64,000 nucleotides of DNA from Butyrivibrio fibrisolvens (GCF_037113525.1 NZ_CP146963.1:682001-746000), one strand, 5' to 3'; positions 51,543 to 61,279 are shown, counted from the first letter of the stretch. The notes: generated by a model from the letters alone, not told the origin. Made by a program: numbers and translations.

Positions 51543-53207
51543 ATGAATAAAAAATATACAGATAATGGACCAATGCTTAATGCCTATCCTGACAGCATAG
51601 GCGGAACTCTTGGAGATATAGTTTCATTTTTGGAAAAGCCTGAACTTAAGGATGCATTCCAGTCGTTCTATATCCTTCCTAGTATCTTCAATACTGATCT
51701 TGACAGAGGATTTTCTGTTATTGATTACAACATCAATGAGCAGCTTGGTTCAAAAGAAGATGTTGAGAGAATAAAAAATCTTGGTGTAGACCTTAAGCTT
51801 GATTTCATCCTTAATCATGCTTCAGTTCTTTCACCACAGTTCCAGGACCTTATTAAAAATGGTGAGAAGTCAAAGTATGCAGACTTTTTCATTAACTGGA
51901 ACAAATTCTGGGATGGCTGCGGCGATATGACCAAGGACGGTTATGTTCAGCCAAGAGAAGAACTTATCAAAGACATGTTCTTCAGAAAACCGGGACTTCC
52001 AATTCTTATGGTAAGAATGCCTGATGGCAGAGATGTTCCATACTGGAATACTTTCTATCAGGAAGTAAGATATCCAAGATTTGATGCTATTGACCTTCTT
52101 TCAAAGATGAACATGCAGTACCTTACTGCAGAAAAGCTTGCAGAGCGCATCAATAGCGAACTTGATAATGGAAAGATGCCTTCAGATATAAACTTTGAAG
52201 GATTTGAAAAATATAAAGATGCAGCAATAGATCTTCTTGAGTCAAATCGTAAGTATCTTGGTCAGATGGATCTTAATATCAAGTCAGATCTTGTATGGGA
52301 GCATTACGATAATACACTCAGAACACTTTCTGAGTATGGCGCTAAGATCGTTCGTCTTGATGCATTTGCATATGCACCCAAGGAGCCTGGCAAGAAGAAC
52401 TTCCTTAATGAGCCTGATACATGGGATGTTCTTGCTAAGGTAAGAAAGCTTGCTGATAAATATGGAGTAACACTTCTTCCTGAAATTCATGCAAGCTATG
52501 GAGAAAAGACCTACAAGCAGGTTGCAGACATGGGTTACATGACCTATGACTTCTTCCTTCCGGGACTCTTGATAGATGCTATTGAGAAAAAAGATGCGAC
52601 AACTCTTATGAATTGGGCGCAGGAACTTTATACAGACAAGATCCGCACAGTAAACATGCTTGGTTGTCATGATGGTATTCCGCTTCTTGATCTTAAAGGA
52701 ATCCTTTCAGATGAAGAGATCCAGAATCTTATCGACACTGTTGTCGGAAGAGGCGGCCTTGTAAAAGATCTTCATGGCAAAAAGAACATGTACTACCAGG
52801 TTAACGCAACTTACTACAGCGCACTTGGTGAAGATGACAAGAAGATGCTGATGGCAAGAGCGATCCAGATGTTCATGCCTGGTAAGCCACAGGTTTGGTA
52901 CCTTGATCTTTTCGCAGGTAAGAATGATTATGATGCGGTAAAACGTTCAGGTGCAGGTGGACATAAAGAAATTAACAGAACAAATATTTCTCCTGATGAG
53001 ATTGCGAAAAAACTTGAGCAACCTGTTGTTGCAAAACAGCTTGAGCTGCTGAAACTCCGTAATACATTTCCTGCATTTGGCTTTGATGCTAAGTTTGAGT
53101 TTAAGTGTAACGCTTCAACCCTTGAAATATGCTGGACAAACGAAGGACATACAGCACAGCTCAAAGCGAATTTTGACAAGATGGAATACGAAATTATAAC
53201 AAAATGA
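51543..53207 (+). CDS. GH13 subfamily 18 phosphorylase (sucrose phosphorylase-like)
   Basis: A 554-residue cytoplasmic enzyme. ILPSIFNTDLDRGFSVIDY and DFILNHAS are typical of sucrose phosphorylases. The catalytic residues are visible: nucleophile Asp273 (VRLDAFAY), acid/base Glu314 (LLPEIHASY) and Asp377 (GCHDGIPLLD). These enzymes split sucrose or related glucosides with phosphate to give glucose-1-phosphate; the subfamily also includes sucrose-6-phosphate and glucosylglycerate phosphorylases, so the exact donor is open. GAGAGG 8 nt upstream marks the ATG at 51543. It is co-transcribed with the P-loop kinase. Confidence 0.87.
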   Translation: MNKKYTDNGPMLNAYPDSIGGTLGDIVSFLEKPELKDAFQSFYILPSIFNTDLDRGFSVIDYNINEQLGSKEDVERIKNLGVDLKLDFILNHASVLSPQFQDLIKNGEKSKYADFFINWNKFWDGCGDMTKDGYVQPREELIKDMFFRKPGLPILMVRMPDGRDVPYWNTFYQEVRYPRFDAIDLLSKMNMQYLTAEKLAERINSELDNGKMPSDINFEGFEKYKDAAIDLLESNRKYLGQMDLNIKSDLVWEHYDNTLRTLSEYGAKIVRLDAFAYAPKEPGKKNFLNEPDTWDVLAKVRKLADKYGVTLLPEIHASYGEKTYKQVADMGYMTYDFFLPGLLIDAIEKKDATTLMNWAQELYTDKIRTVNMLGCHDGIPLLDLKGILSDEEIQNLIDTVVGRGGLVKDLHGKKNMYYQVNATYYSALGEDDKKMLMARAIQMFMPGKPQVWYLDLFAGKNDYDAVKRSGAGGHKEINRTNISPDEIAKKLEQPVVAKQLELLKLRNTFPAFGFDAKFEFKCNASTLEICWTNEGHTAQLKANFDKMEYEIITK

Positions 53208-53289
53208 CGATAATCTGTGTTTTGGGTGCTGATAATATTATCGGGAAATAGTGATTTCGTCGAAAATTTAGCGAAAATTCTCTAAAAAC

Positions 53290-53320
53290 TTGTATATTTT
53301 AGTAGATATGTTACTATAAT
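53290..53320 (+). promoter_or_regulatory. Possible promoter of the sugar-binding protein gene
   Basis: TTGTAT and TATAAT with a long 19-bp spacer lie about 28 bp upstream of a LacI-type operator, which would block elongation when bound. Confidence 0.45.
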
Positions 53321-53347
53321 TTTATGAACTTGCATAAAAACGACATG

Positions 53348-53362
53348 ATGAAACGTTATCAT
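53348..53362. promoter_or_regulatory. LacI-type operator before the sugar-binding protein gene
   Basis: ATGAAACGTTATCAT shares ATGAAACGTT and the downstream CAT with the perfect palindrome at 50463. It places the transporter genes under the same regulator. Confidence 0.75.
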
Positions 53363-53396
53363 TCGTGATTATGCCAAATATAAAGGAGGATTTCTT

Positions 53397-54704
53397 ATGA
53401 AGAAAAAGTTACTTGCAACCCTGCTGGTAGGCACAATGGCAGTTGCCATGACAGCCTGCAGCTCATCTGACAACAATGGAGGTAGTGCGCAGAACAAAGA
53501 AGAGGGTGGTTCATCTGACGCTACTGGTTCTTACGACGCAATCCGTCTTGTAAACGGAAAACCTGAAGTTGATACACAGCTCCAGGCACTTGCAGCTAAG
53601 TACAAAGAAGAGACAGGCAACGAGATCAAGATCGAGTCAATCGGTGGCGATACATCTGCATCTGACGCTCTTAAGGGTTACTTCCAGGCTGGTAACATGC
53701 CTGACATCTTCGTATCAGAGACTAACCAGTTTGCAGACTGGGAAGGCTATCTTGCTGATCTTTCAGGAGAAGCATGGTGCGACAATACTCAGTATGAGTA
53801 TGTAGATGCGAATATGGGAACAATCGGTTACCCTTACATGGTTGAGGCAACAGCTATCGCTTACAACGCTGATGTTCTTGAGGCAGCTGGAGTAGATCCT
53901 GCATCTCTTACAAGCCCAGCAGCTTATGAAGAAGCTTTTGCAACAATCGACAGCAAGAAGGATGAACTTGGTCTTACAGCTGTAATCGGTTATTGCGCAG
54001 AGCCTAACAACCTTGGCTGGTCAACAGGTACACACATTTTCGCTCAGTACCTTGATTCAGGTCTTGCAGCTGATGACACAACATACATCGACCTTCTTAA
54101 CGATGGTGGTAAGATCGATGAAGCTCGTATGACAAACTTTGCAAAATTCATCGGAATGTTCAATAAGTATTCTGATCCTGCACTTCTTGTAGACGGAACA
54201 TATGATAACCAGGTTGGCAACTTTGCAGCTGGTAAGTATGCATTCGTAACACAGGGATCATGGATTGGTGCTTCTCTTACAGCTAACGAGAACTACTCAG
54301 GATTCAAGGTAGGTTTCGCTCCTTATGCATTTGAAGATGGCATGGATACAATCATTGCTGGTCCTTCATCTTACTGGGCAGTTTACTCAGAAGGTAACGT
54401 AGAAGCAGCTAAGGCATTCCTTAACTGGTGCGCAGGCGATTCAGCTCAGAACATTCTTGTAAATGACGCTGGTTTCATCAGCCCATTCGATAACTGCAAG
54501 TATGAGCCTTCAGATCCATTTGCAGCTTCTGTAATCAGCTACATGCAGGCTGGCAAGACATCTGGATGGCACACATTCCTTAAGAAGTCAGGTCTTGAGA
54601 ACCGCACATGTCAGGTATTCGCTGATTATGCTAAGGGATCTCTTGATGAGAGCGGATTCGTTTCAACAATCGGTCAGGTAATTGCTGACTACTATGCTGA
54701 ATAA
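53397..54704 (+). CDS. ABC sugar transporter substrate-binding lipoprotein
   Basis: A 435-residue extracellular solute-binding protein (family 1). The lipoprotein signal peptide ends in AMTACSS. Typical features are YKEETGNEIKIESIGG, GNMPDIFVSETNQF, YPYMVEATAIAYN and GKYAFVTQGSW. It should deliver an oligosaccharide, perhaps sucrose or a related glucoside given the phosphorylase nearby, to the two permeases downstream. AAAGGAGG precedes the ATG. Tandem hairpins after it should make it more abundant than the permeases. Confidence 0.93.
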   Translation: MKKKLLATLLVGTMAVAMTACSSSDNNGGSAQNKEEGGSSDATGSYDAIRLVNGKPEVDTQLQALAAKYKEETGNEIKIESIGGDTSASDALKGYFQAGNMPDIFVSETNQFADWEGYLADLSGEAWCDNTQYEYVDANMGTIGYPYMVEATAIAYNADVLEAAGVDPASLTSPAAYEEAFATIDSKKDELGLTAVIGYCAEPNNLGWSTGTHIFAQYLDSGLAADDTTYIDLLNDGGKIDEARMTNFAKFIGMFNKYSDPALLVDGTYDNQVGNFAAGKYAFVTQGSWIGASLTANENYSGFKVGFAPYAFEDGMDTIIAGPSSYWAVYSEGNVEAAKAFLNWCAGDSAQNILVNDAGFISPFDNCKYEPSDPFAASVISYMQAGKTSGWHTFLKKSGLENRTCQVFADYAKGSLDESGFVSTIGQVIADYYAE

Positions 54705-54732
54705 GCAAATAAATCCTTTGTGAAAGGGTTAT

Positions 54733-54785
54733 CACAAGATATTTCTTGTGCCAAGTGGGCGGCGGCCTATTCCGCCGTCCCATTT
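54733..54785 (+). terminator. Tandem hairpins, partial terminator within the transporter operon
   Basis: CACAAGA/TCTTGTG (54733-54750) is followed by a GC-rich stem GGGCGGCGG/CCGCCGTCCC (54757-54780) with ATTTT after it. The permease genes start 200 bp later without a clear new promoter, so this probably attenuates rather than ends transcription. The rest of the 283-bp gap shows nothing else. Confidence 0.7.
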
Positions 54786-54987
54786 TGGCATATGGATTGA
54801 GGCTTGTATTTAGGTATTTGGGTTTAATCGAGGGATGTTTTACGTAGACAGTTTTGGGCCTTATTACAAAATAAAGGTTACTGAAACATATTATTTGATA
54901 AGTAGAGGTCATGAAGATTTTTATTAGGTAATAAAGCGTAGAACTAAAATTTATGTTTTTAAAAGGACCAAGGAGGTTAAAGAAAGT

Positions 54988-56043
54988 ATGAATATACTCT
55001 CACCAGTAAGAAGAATAACATCTTATGTATGTCTGCTGGCAGGAATTGTTATGTTCGTAGCATCTCTTTACATGGATATTATGAAAGTAAAGAATGATGC
55101 AAGGGGGACACTGCTCGTTGTAGGAGTGTTACTTATCATCGCCGGACTTTATTTCTTTCCGACACTTAAACATCACAGAACAATAATCAATGTATTGTTC
55201 CTGTTTCCACTTCTTTTCACTTTCGCAGTAACAGTTATCATTCCGCTTATTCTGGGTATCTACTACTCATTCACTGACTGGAATGGTATTAAGATGACTA
55301 AAATGGTAGGCTTTGAGAATTATGCCAAAATGTTCAATCAGCCAGCCTTTATCTGGTCTATCCTGTTAACGTTTCTTTTCGTTGTATTCAATATGATACT
55401 TGTAAATCTGGTTGGATTCTTACTTGCACTTTTATGTACAACTAAGATCAAGGGACTTGGATTCTTCAGAGCATCTTATTTCCTTCCTAACCTTATTGGC
55501 GGTATCGTACTTGGTTATATCTGGCAGTTCATTTTTGCTAATGTTGTTACAGAGATATTTAATCAGCCATGGTCATGGCTTGCTAACTCCAACACAGCAT
55601 TTATGGCGATCATAATCGTATATATCTGGCAGTATGCTGGTTATATCATGCTTATCTACATTACCGGTCTTACTACAGTACCGAGAGATGTACTTGAAGC
55701 ATCAGCTATTGATGGAGCAAACGCTATTCAGACACTTTTTAAGATCAAGATTCCTATGATCGCTTCAACAATTACTATCTGTACTTTCCTTACACTTACA
55801 TCTGCATTCAAGCAGTTTGACGTTAACCTTGCATTAACAGGTGGTAAAGGATCAATTCCTGATTTCATGGGTAAGTACCTTTCAAACGGAACCGAGATGA
55901 TAGCTCTTAACATTTATACAACAGCTATCAACGACAGAAGCTATTCACTTGGACAGGCTAAGGCAGTACTTTTCTTCATAATACTTGCCACTGTATCAAT
56001 TATTCAGGTAAGAATATCAAATAAGAAGGAGGTAGAAATGTAA
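54988..56043 (+). CDS. ABC sugar transporter permease, MalF/UgpA type
   Basis: A 351-residue inner-membrane permease. Two N-terminal helices (about 10-60) precede the usual six-helix core (PLLFTFAVTVIIPLILGIYYSF). The EAA loop is EASAIDGANAIQTLFKIKIP. It follows the binding protein and overlaps the next permease by one base (TAATG). AAGGAGG lies 11 nt before the ATG. No ATPase gene is present in the module, so a shared MsiK-type ATPase encoded elsewhere must drive it. Confidence 0.93.
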   Translation: MNILSPVRRITSYVCLLAGIVMFVASLYMDIMKVKNDARGTLLVVGVLLIIAGLYFFPTLKHHRTIINVLFLFPLLFTFAVTVIIPLILGIYYSFTDWNGIKMTKMVGFENYAKMFNQPAFIWSILLTFLFVVFNMILVNLVGFLLALLCTTKIKGLGFFRASYFLPNLIGGIVLGYIWQFIFANVVTEIFNQPWSWLANSNTAFMAIIIVYIWQYAGYIMLIYITGLTTVPRDVLEASAIDGANAIQTLFKIKIPMIASTITICTFLTLTSAFKQFDVNLALTGGKGSIPDFMGKYLSNGTEMIALNIYTTAINDRSYSLGQAKAVLFFIILATVSIIQVRISNKKEVEM

Positions 56044-56912
56044 TGAATAGAGAGCCTAAGAAATCTACACTTGCTATACAGTTCGTTATAGCTGTTTGCA
56101 TTGCATTATATATTTTATTTCCCTTCTTCCTTGTTGTAATAAACTCATTTAAGTACAATACAGCAATTTCAGAAGATCCTATCGGATTTAAGGGAGCTTC
56201 ATTTGAGCAGTTTATTTCAAACCTTGATGGTGTTGTTAATAATGATCACTTCAAGTTCTGGAATGCATTTGGTACATCTGCGATCATTACAGTAATATCA
56301 CTTGTACTTCTTGCTATGTTTGGTGGAATGGCTGCATGGGTTATCTGCCGTAACAACAAAAAGGCATGGGCTAATGTTATCTACTTTATTTTCATAGCTT
56401 CAATGATCATTCCTTTCCAGGTTGTTATGCTTCCGCTTATTTCTACATTCCGTGATGTAGGTAAGTTTATTAATATTTCTATGCTTCAGTCTATTCCAGG
56501 TATCATTTTTGCATACTGCGGATTTGGCGGAGCTATGACAGTATTTATTCTTAACGGCTTTATTAAGGGTATTCCTTTTGAGCTTGAAGAGGCAGCATAT
56601 ATTGATGGATGTCTTCCTGAGCAGGTTTTCTTTAGGATCATTTTCCCTATGCTTAAACCAGTAATCATGACAGTTACTATCCTCAATGGCATGTGGATTT
56701 GGAACGACTTCCTTCTTCCTTCACTTATGCTGGGACTTAACGGTGAAGTTAAGACACTTCCTGTAGCAGTTCAGGCATTCGTAGGATCCTATGTTAAGGA
56801 TTGGAGTATGATCCTTACAGCAGCTCTCCTTGCTATCATTCCTATGATCATCGTATTCCTTATCGGTCAGAAACAGATCGTTCAGGGTATGGTTGATGGA
56901 GCGATAAAGTAA
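56043..56912 (+). CDS. ABC sugar transporter permease, MalG/UgpE type
   Basis: A 289-residue permease with six helices and the EAA-loop motif EEAAYIDGCLPEQVFFRIIFP near residue 183. It pairs with the upstream MalF-type permease, to which it is translationally coupled by the TAATG overlap. After it come two short A/T-rich inverted repeats (56921-56942 and near 56952-56968) and a strong bidirectional terminator. Confidence 0.93.
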   Translation: MNREPKKSTLAIQFVIAVCIALYILFPFFLVVINSFKYNTAISEDPIGFKGASFEQFISNLDGVVNNDHFKFWNAFGTSAIITVISLVLLAMFGGMAAWVICRNNKKAWANVIYFIFIASMIIPFQVVMLPLISTFRDVGKFINISMLQSIPGIIFAYCGFGGAMTVFILNGFIKGIPFELEEAAYIDGCLPEQVFFRIIFPMLKPVIMTVTILNGMWIWNDFLLPSLMLGLNGEVKTLPVAVQAFVGSYVKDWSMILTAALLAIIPMIIVFLIGQKQIVQGMVDGAIK

Positions 56913-57013
56913 CAGGACATAGAATTACATCCATGTAATTCTAAACATGTCTTAGTTACATCCTGTAACCCAGAAATCTTACTAACATTCCCTATATATT
57001 TCCTAATACAAAA

Positions 57014-57058
57014 GAGGAGCTATCTCGCTTAAGTAGTGAGATAGCTCCTCATATTTTT
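57014..57058. terminator. Bidirectional terminator between the permease and flavin reductase genes
   Basis: GAGGAGCTATCTC pairs perfectly with GAGATAGCTCCTC across an 11-nt loop, followed by ATATTTTTG. It serves both convergent genes. Confidence 0.88.
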
Positions 57059-57081
57059 GTTATTTGCTTACCGGCGAGCGT

Positions 57082-57603
57082 TTATCTGATCATGATCTTT
57101 TCAATCTCGCCAATGAACATCGTATGAAAACCGGCGTTTTTGTCTTTGTATTGTTCGTCTAAAAGAGACTTGTCATTGAAGGAATCAGCGCCGAGCTTCT
57201 GGGTTAGTACCTTACGGCAGATGATAACATTGGAAGCCTCATCTATAAAAGGTGCCTGAGTATCTTCATCGTAGTTTATCGTAAGGCGTGCGCCTTTGAT
57301 CTTGTCTTCATTTTTGCCGGAGACCATACCCATGAATTTTAGTTCGCGCTTGTAATCCTTAAGATCCAGAAAACTGATGGTAAAGTAATCTGAAGCCTCT
57401 ATAAGCTCTCTGGTATACCTTTCTTCACGAAGATACAGATTTACTATATATTTATCCCATAAAAATCCAATACCTCCCCAGGAAGCTGTAGTCGAATTAA
57501 CTTTTCCGTCTGCTCCGGCAGTGATGAGCATCATATTATCAGTCGCGAAATTAAAGGGACCTTGCATAACATCATGAACACTTATAGGTTGAAATACATG
57601 CAT
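57082..57603 (-). CDS. Flavin reductase-like FMN-binding split-barrel protein
   Basis: A 173-residue protein. MLITAGADGKVNSTTASWGGIGFLWDKY and YFTISFLD match the FMN-binding split barrel of flavin reductase-like proteins common in anaerobes. It could reduce or bind flavin as part of an unknown redox step. It stands alone, divergent from the GGDEF genes. Confidence 0.85.
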   Translation of the reverse strand: MHVFQPISVHDVMQGPFNFATDNMMLITAGADGKVNSTTASWGGIGFLWDKYIVNLYLREERYTRELIEASDYFTISFLDLKDYKRELKFMGMVSGKNEDKIKGARLTINYDEDTQAPFIDEASNVIICRKVLTQKLGADSFNDKSLLDEQYKDKNAGFHTMFIGEIEKIMIR

Positions 57604-57740
57604 ATACGTCTCCTTTCGATCGGAATACAGTTAAGTATATAATATCACACACGTTGTAAAAGTAATATATTTGATAGTTATTTTTATACTCTTCTTTGTC
57701 GATAAATATATGGAGACTATATAAATTTATAGGGGCATAA

Positions 57741-59495
57741 ATGGAGAATTATGAATTCAGTCTGAAAAGACTTTGGCTTATACCAATTACTATGATCTTC
57801 ATTATCCTGCTGTTAATGGGATTTAACAGCTCCTTTTTTGATGCAAAGGTACAATACGGTTATTATAACCTTTCAGAAGGTTGGGACGTAGTTAATGAGA
57901 ATGAAGGACTGGAATTTCATGATGTTTCTTTATGGGATATAAATATTGGAAAAGCGGGCAATTATAAGCCTGTTACTATGATAAATACGATCCCCAGGGA
58001 CCGCATTCCAGCGGCAGCTATTGTTTTTAGAACCTACTATTGCAGCGTGGAAGTATATATAGGGGGCGAACTAAAATATACATTTGCCAAGGACATTATG
58101 GAAAGCGGCCGGATGTGCCCTAAACACTATAATGTGATCCCGGTTACTGCTGACTGCCTAGGCAAAGAATTAAAGATCGTACTGATCCCTAATGAAGTAT
58201 ATTCATTTTCAGGACTTTCTCCGGTTTATTTCGGCAATATAGAAGACGTATACAGATCTATTATCGCAGATAAGAGATTACCCCTTCTGATAGGTACTTT
58301 CCTGTGCATATTCGGCTTTGCGATGTTTATAACTTCCCTTTATATGCTTGTCTATCACAAAGGAAGTATAGCTCTTATTTTTGCTGCCAATATTTCTTTT
58401 GACATGGGAACATATATACTTGACTTTAATGATCTGTATCACTTTATTTCAGATGCAGACAGGTTCTATACATTTATCGAGTATTTATCTTTGTATTTTA
58501 TTCCGCTTTCCATAATCGTATTCCTTATCACTTCGAATTCCTATTTCAGGAACTGGATATTTTATCTGTGCGCTGTAGTTGATGCATTATTCGTTATATA
58601 TACAACAGTTGTGCATTGCCTGAATATAGATCATATCTGCAATTATCTTTCAGTGATTCATGCGATAGGCTTCGTAGAAGGAATACTATTTATAGGAAGA
58701 CTAATAATAAGCATATATGGAACGCTTAAGTCCAAAAAGAATGACGATATTACTTTGGGCGCTGTAAACAGTCAAAGTCTGATCTCCTCTATTGTCTTTC
58801 TTATTGGCGTTCTTATCTACCTTGTGTGTATTTTTATAGATATGGCTCTATATCTTATAAAGACAAACACGGGCGGTAATTATGAAATGAACAAAGAGAT
58901 AACCTTTTTCATAATAGGTTCTCTGTGTTTTGTTCTGGCTATACTTTTAAACTATTTCTTTATTTCTATCGAACATATCAGTATGGATAGGCAAAATCGT
59001 CAGCTTGAAGGCATAGCTTATACAGATGAGCTGACAGGTTTAAGTAACAGAGCCAGGTGTGAACTTGAGCTTGCATCTATTAAGAAAAAAAATAGGGAAG
59101 GCTTTTCTGTTATAAGTATAGACGTTGATAAATTAAAGACGGTTAATGATACCCTTGGTCATAATATGGGCGATGCCCTGATAAAAGAATTTGCAGATGC
59201 TTTTGCAGCTTCAGTTAATGATGCTGATCTCCTCGGAAGGATGGGAGGAGATGAGTTTATAGCCATATACAAGAAAGGCTCTGAATCAATATGTAAGAGC
59301 GCCATGGAAAGACTCGTAAAAGAGATAGAAAAACGTAATGCCAAAGATAACAGAGCATATGATCTGTCTTTTTCTTATGGATATGCATGCAGCAGTAATA
59401 GCGGAAATATAAATCCAAGAGACATATACATGGAAGCTGATAAAAATATGTATGAGATGAAGAAAATTCATCATAAGGAGGGGGCATGCTTATGA
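57741..59495 (+). CDS. Membrane diguanylate cyclase with 7TM-DISM-like sensor
   Basis: A 584-residue protein. A first helix (about 11-30) leads to an extracellular beta-rich domain (about 31-170), then about seven to eight helices (about 175-410) and a GGDEF domain (about 425-584) with DELTGLSNR, DVDKLKTVND and RMGGDEFIAIY. The layout matches the 7TMR-DISM sensor class that often binds sugars or small ligands outside. No RxxD I-site is seen five residues before GGDEF, so product inhibition is not evident. Its end overlaps the next gene by 10 bp. Confidence 0.88.
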   Translation: MENYEFSLKRLWLIPITMIFIILLLMGFNSSFFDAKVQYGYYNLSEGWDVVNENEGLEFHDVSLWDINIGKAGNYKPVTMINTIPRDRIPAAAIVFRTYYCSVEVYIGGELKYTFAKDIMESGRMCPKHYNVIPVTADCLGKELKIVLIPNEVYSFSGLSPVYFGNIEDVYRSIIADKRLPLLIGTFLCIFGFAMFITSLYMLVYHKGSIALIFAANISFDMGTYILDFNDLYHFISDADRFYTFIEYLSLYFIPLSIIVFLITSNSYFRNWIFYLCAVVDALFVIYTTVVHCLNIDHICNYLSVIHAIGFVEGILFIGRLIISIYGTLKSKKNDDITLGAVNSQSLISSIVFLIGVLIYLVCIFIDMALYLIKTNTGGNYEMNKEITFFIIGSLCFVLAILLNYFFISIEHISMDRQNRQLEGIAYTDELTGLSNRARCELELASIKKKNREGFSVISIDVDKLKTVNDTLGHNMGDALIKEFADAFAASVNDADLLGRMGGDEFIAIYKKGSESICKSAMERLVKEIEKRNAKDNRAYDLSFSYGYACSSNSGNINPRDIYMEADKNMYEMKKIHHKEGACL

Positions 59496-61183
59496 GGAAA
59501 AGAATTTTTTTCATATCACTTAGTATAGTCACATTTATCGGTATATTATCTTTGATAGGGTATATCCTTCCATATAAACCAGAAGGAGAACTTACTACGC
59601 TTGATGGACCGTGGGACATTGATACTGTTGATGTCCATATTAAAGATGCCAGTGTTGATGAGGTTTCAGAAGTTTTAAGCTCATTACATGAAAGGGATAT
59701 GATCACATTATCCTGTGAGCTTCCTGATGATGAGTCTGTTTCTATGCCTACGATCCTTTTAACTACAAGATATAGCGCAATAGAAGTTTCATGCGGAACC
59801 GTACGCGTTTTTTCCATGTGGATGGACCGCTATAATGAGCATAAGTTTGTTGGCGGCGGACGTTTTTTTATCCCGGTTCCCATTAAACCTGATGATAACA
59901 GGATTCGGATTAAATTTTTCATATCAGAAGAAGGAGCATATAACAACTTTGATCCTCCGGTATTTGGAACCTATCATGATGTACGAAGCAGTTATATAAG
60001 AGAAAGACTATTCCCTATTGCCTGCACATGTTTTCTTATAGTATTTGGAATATGCTTTATTTTCATAACACTAATGTTTTGCTATGCAGTTCCAAATATT
60101 CTCAGCCAGTTGTTTACATCGATACTCTTCCTTGATCTTGGCATATGGATGGGAGGCTATTATGGTATAGCACAGCTCTGCGTTGATGCAACGCATCTTG
60201 TAACTGTGGAGATGGTGGCTCTATTTCTGATAGTCCCTCTTGTTACCCTCATTTTTGCCTCCATAGGAAAACATTATACATATAGCAAAAACAATATAGG
60301 CGCAGTGTCTCTTGCGGTTGTGACTATGGTGTTTATAGTATTCCACTTTATGGATATAGTTCACATGAACAGGACGCTTCCTGCATATTATGTTATAGGC
60401 GTTATTGCTTTTGTGGCTAACATAATAGTAATGATCGATGATGTAAAAAAGCGTAACCTTCCCAAAGCTGCTATGACACAGGAGCTTGGCTTGTTCCTTT
60501 TTGGAGTATCTATGATGCTGCAAATGATAGTCCATATTTTATACAAAAGGAACATCATTAACAGAAATGCATTGACCAATAATATCCTGCCGCTTGGCAT
60601 CATGATGTATGTCTATCTGTATCTTCTTACCTATTTTTTGTATGTTACGGAAATGTATGCTCAACAGCAGGAAAATGAGTCGCTTACTCACCTTGCATAT
60701 GCAGATGGTCTTACCAATCTTCCTAACAGGTCTATGTGGACCAAACGAATGAATGAACTAAAAAGATCAGATGCAGATTACTGCGTGATCTCTATGGATC
60801 TTAACGGGCTAAAAGATGTTAACGACCGTCTGGGGCACGCATTTGGAGATGCCTATATAGCAGACTTTGCAACGACTATGGTCGAAACCTTCCCGGAAAA
60901 TGTATTTGTTGCCAGAATAGGTGGTGATGAATTTGTGGCTGTCCTTGATAATTCTACGCCTAAAGAGGTTGAGAGCTATATCTATGATCTTACAGAAAAA
61001 CTACGAGTTCAGGATGTTCTTGATTATGGATTTAGAAAGAGCGTTGCAGCAGGCTATGCTTACAGATCAGAACTTGACGAAGGGGATAAGAACGACCCGC
61101 AGAAAGTGTACCTTATTGCAGACAAGCGAATGTACGATGTAAAAAGACATATGCATAACAGTAAGAGGATTGGAGAGAGATAA
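59486..61183 (+). CDS. Membrane diguanylate cyclase, second of a coupled pair
   Basis: A 565-residue protein with the same architecture as its neighbour: an N-terminal helix, extracellular domain (about 28-170), about seven helices (about 175-385) and a C-terminal GGDEF domain with DGLTNLPNR, DLNGLKDVND and RIGGDEFVAVL. AAGGAGG precedes the start inside the upstream gene; an ATG at 59492 is an alternative start with better spacing. The pair looks like a duplication that has since diverged, and the two may respond to related ligands or form heterodimers. It too lacks a visible I-site. Confidence 0.87.
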   Translation: MLMRKRIFFISLSIVTFIGILSLIGYILPYKPEGELTTLDGPWDIDTVDVHIKDASVDEVSEVLSSLHERDMITLSCELPDDESVSMPTILLTTRYSAIEVSCGTVRVFSMWMDRYNEHKFVGGGRFFIPVPIKPDDNRIRIKFFISEEGAYNNFDPPVFGTYHDVRSSYIRERLFPIACTCFLIVFGICFIFITLMFCYAVPNILSQLFTSILFLDLGIWMGGYYGIAQLCVDATHLVTVEMVALFLIVPLVTLIFASIGKHYTYSKNNIGAVSLAVVTMVFIVFHFMDIVHMNRTLPAYYVIGVIAFVANIIVMIDDVKKRNLPKAAMTQELGLFLFGVSMMLQMIVHILYKRNIINRNALTNNILPLGIMMYVYLYLLTYFLYVTEMYAQQQENESLTHLAYADGLTNLPNRSMWTKRMNELKRSDADYCVISMDLNGLKDVNDRLGHAFGDAYIADFATTMVETFPENVFVARIGGDEFVAVLDNSTPKEVESYIYDLTEKLRVQDVLDYGFRKSVAAGYAYRSELDEGDKNDPQKVYLIADKRMYDVKRHMHNSKRIGER

Positions 61184-61195
61184 GAGTTTTTTCAC

Positions 61196-61224
61196 TTGAG
61201 ATATTTCACTATAACTAGTATAAT
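61196..61224 (+). promoter_or_regulatory. Near-consensus promoter of the 79-residue protein gene
   Basis: TTGAGA and TATAAT with a 17-bp spacer, about 55 bp before the ATG. Confidence 0.75.
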
Positions 61225-61279
61225 TCAATAGCGAAAAAATATTCTAATTCCGATCATTATAAAGAAAAGAGGTTTCAAT

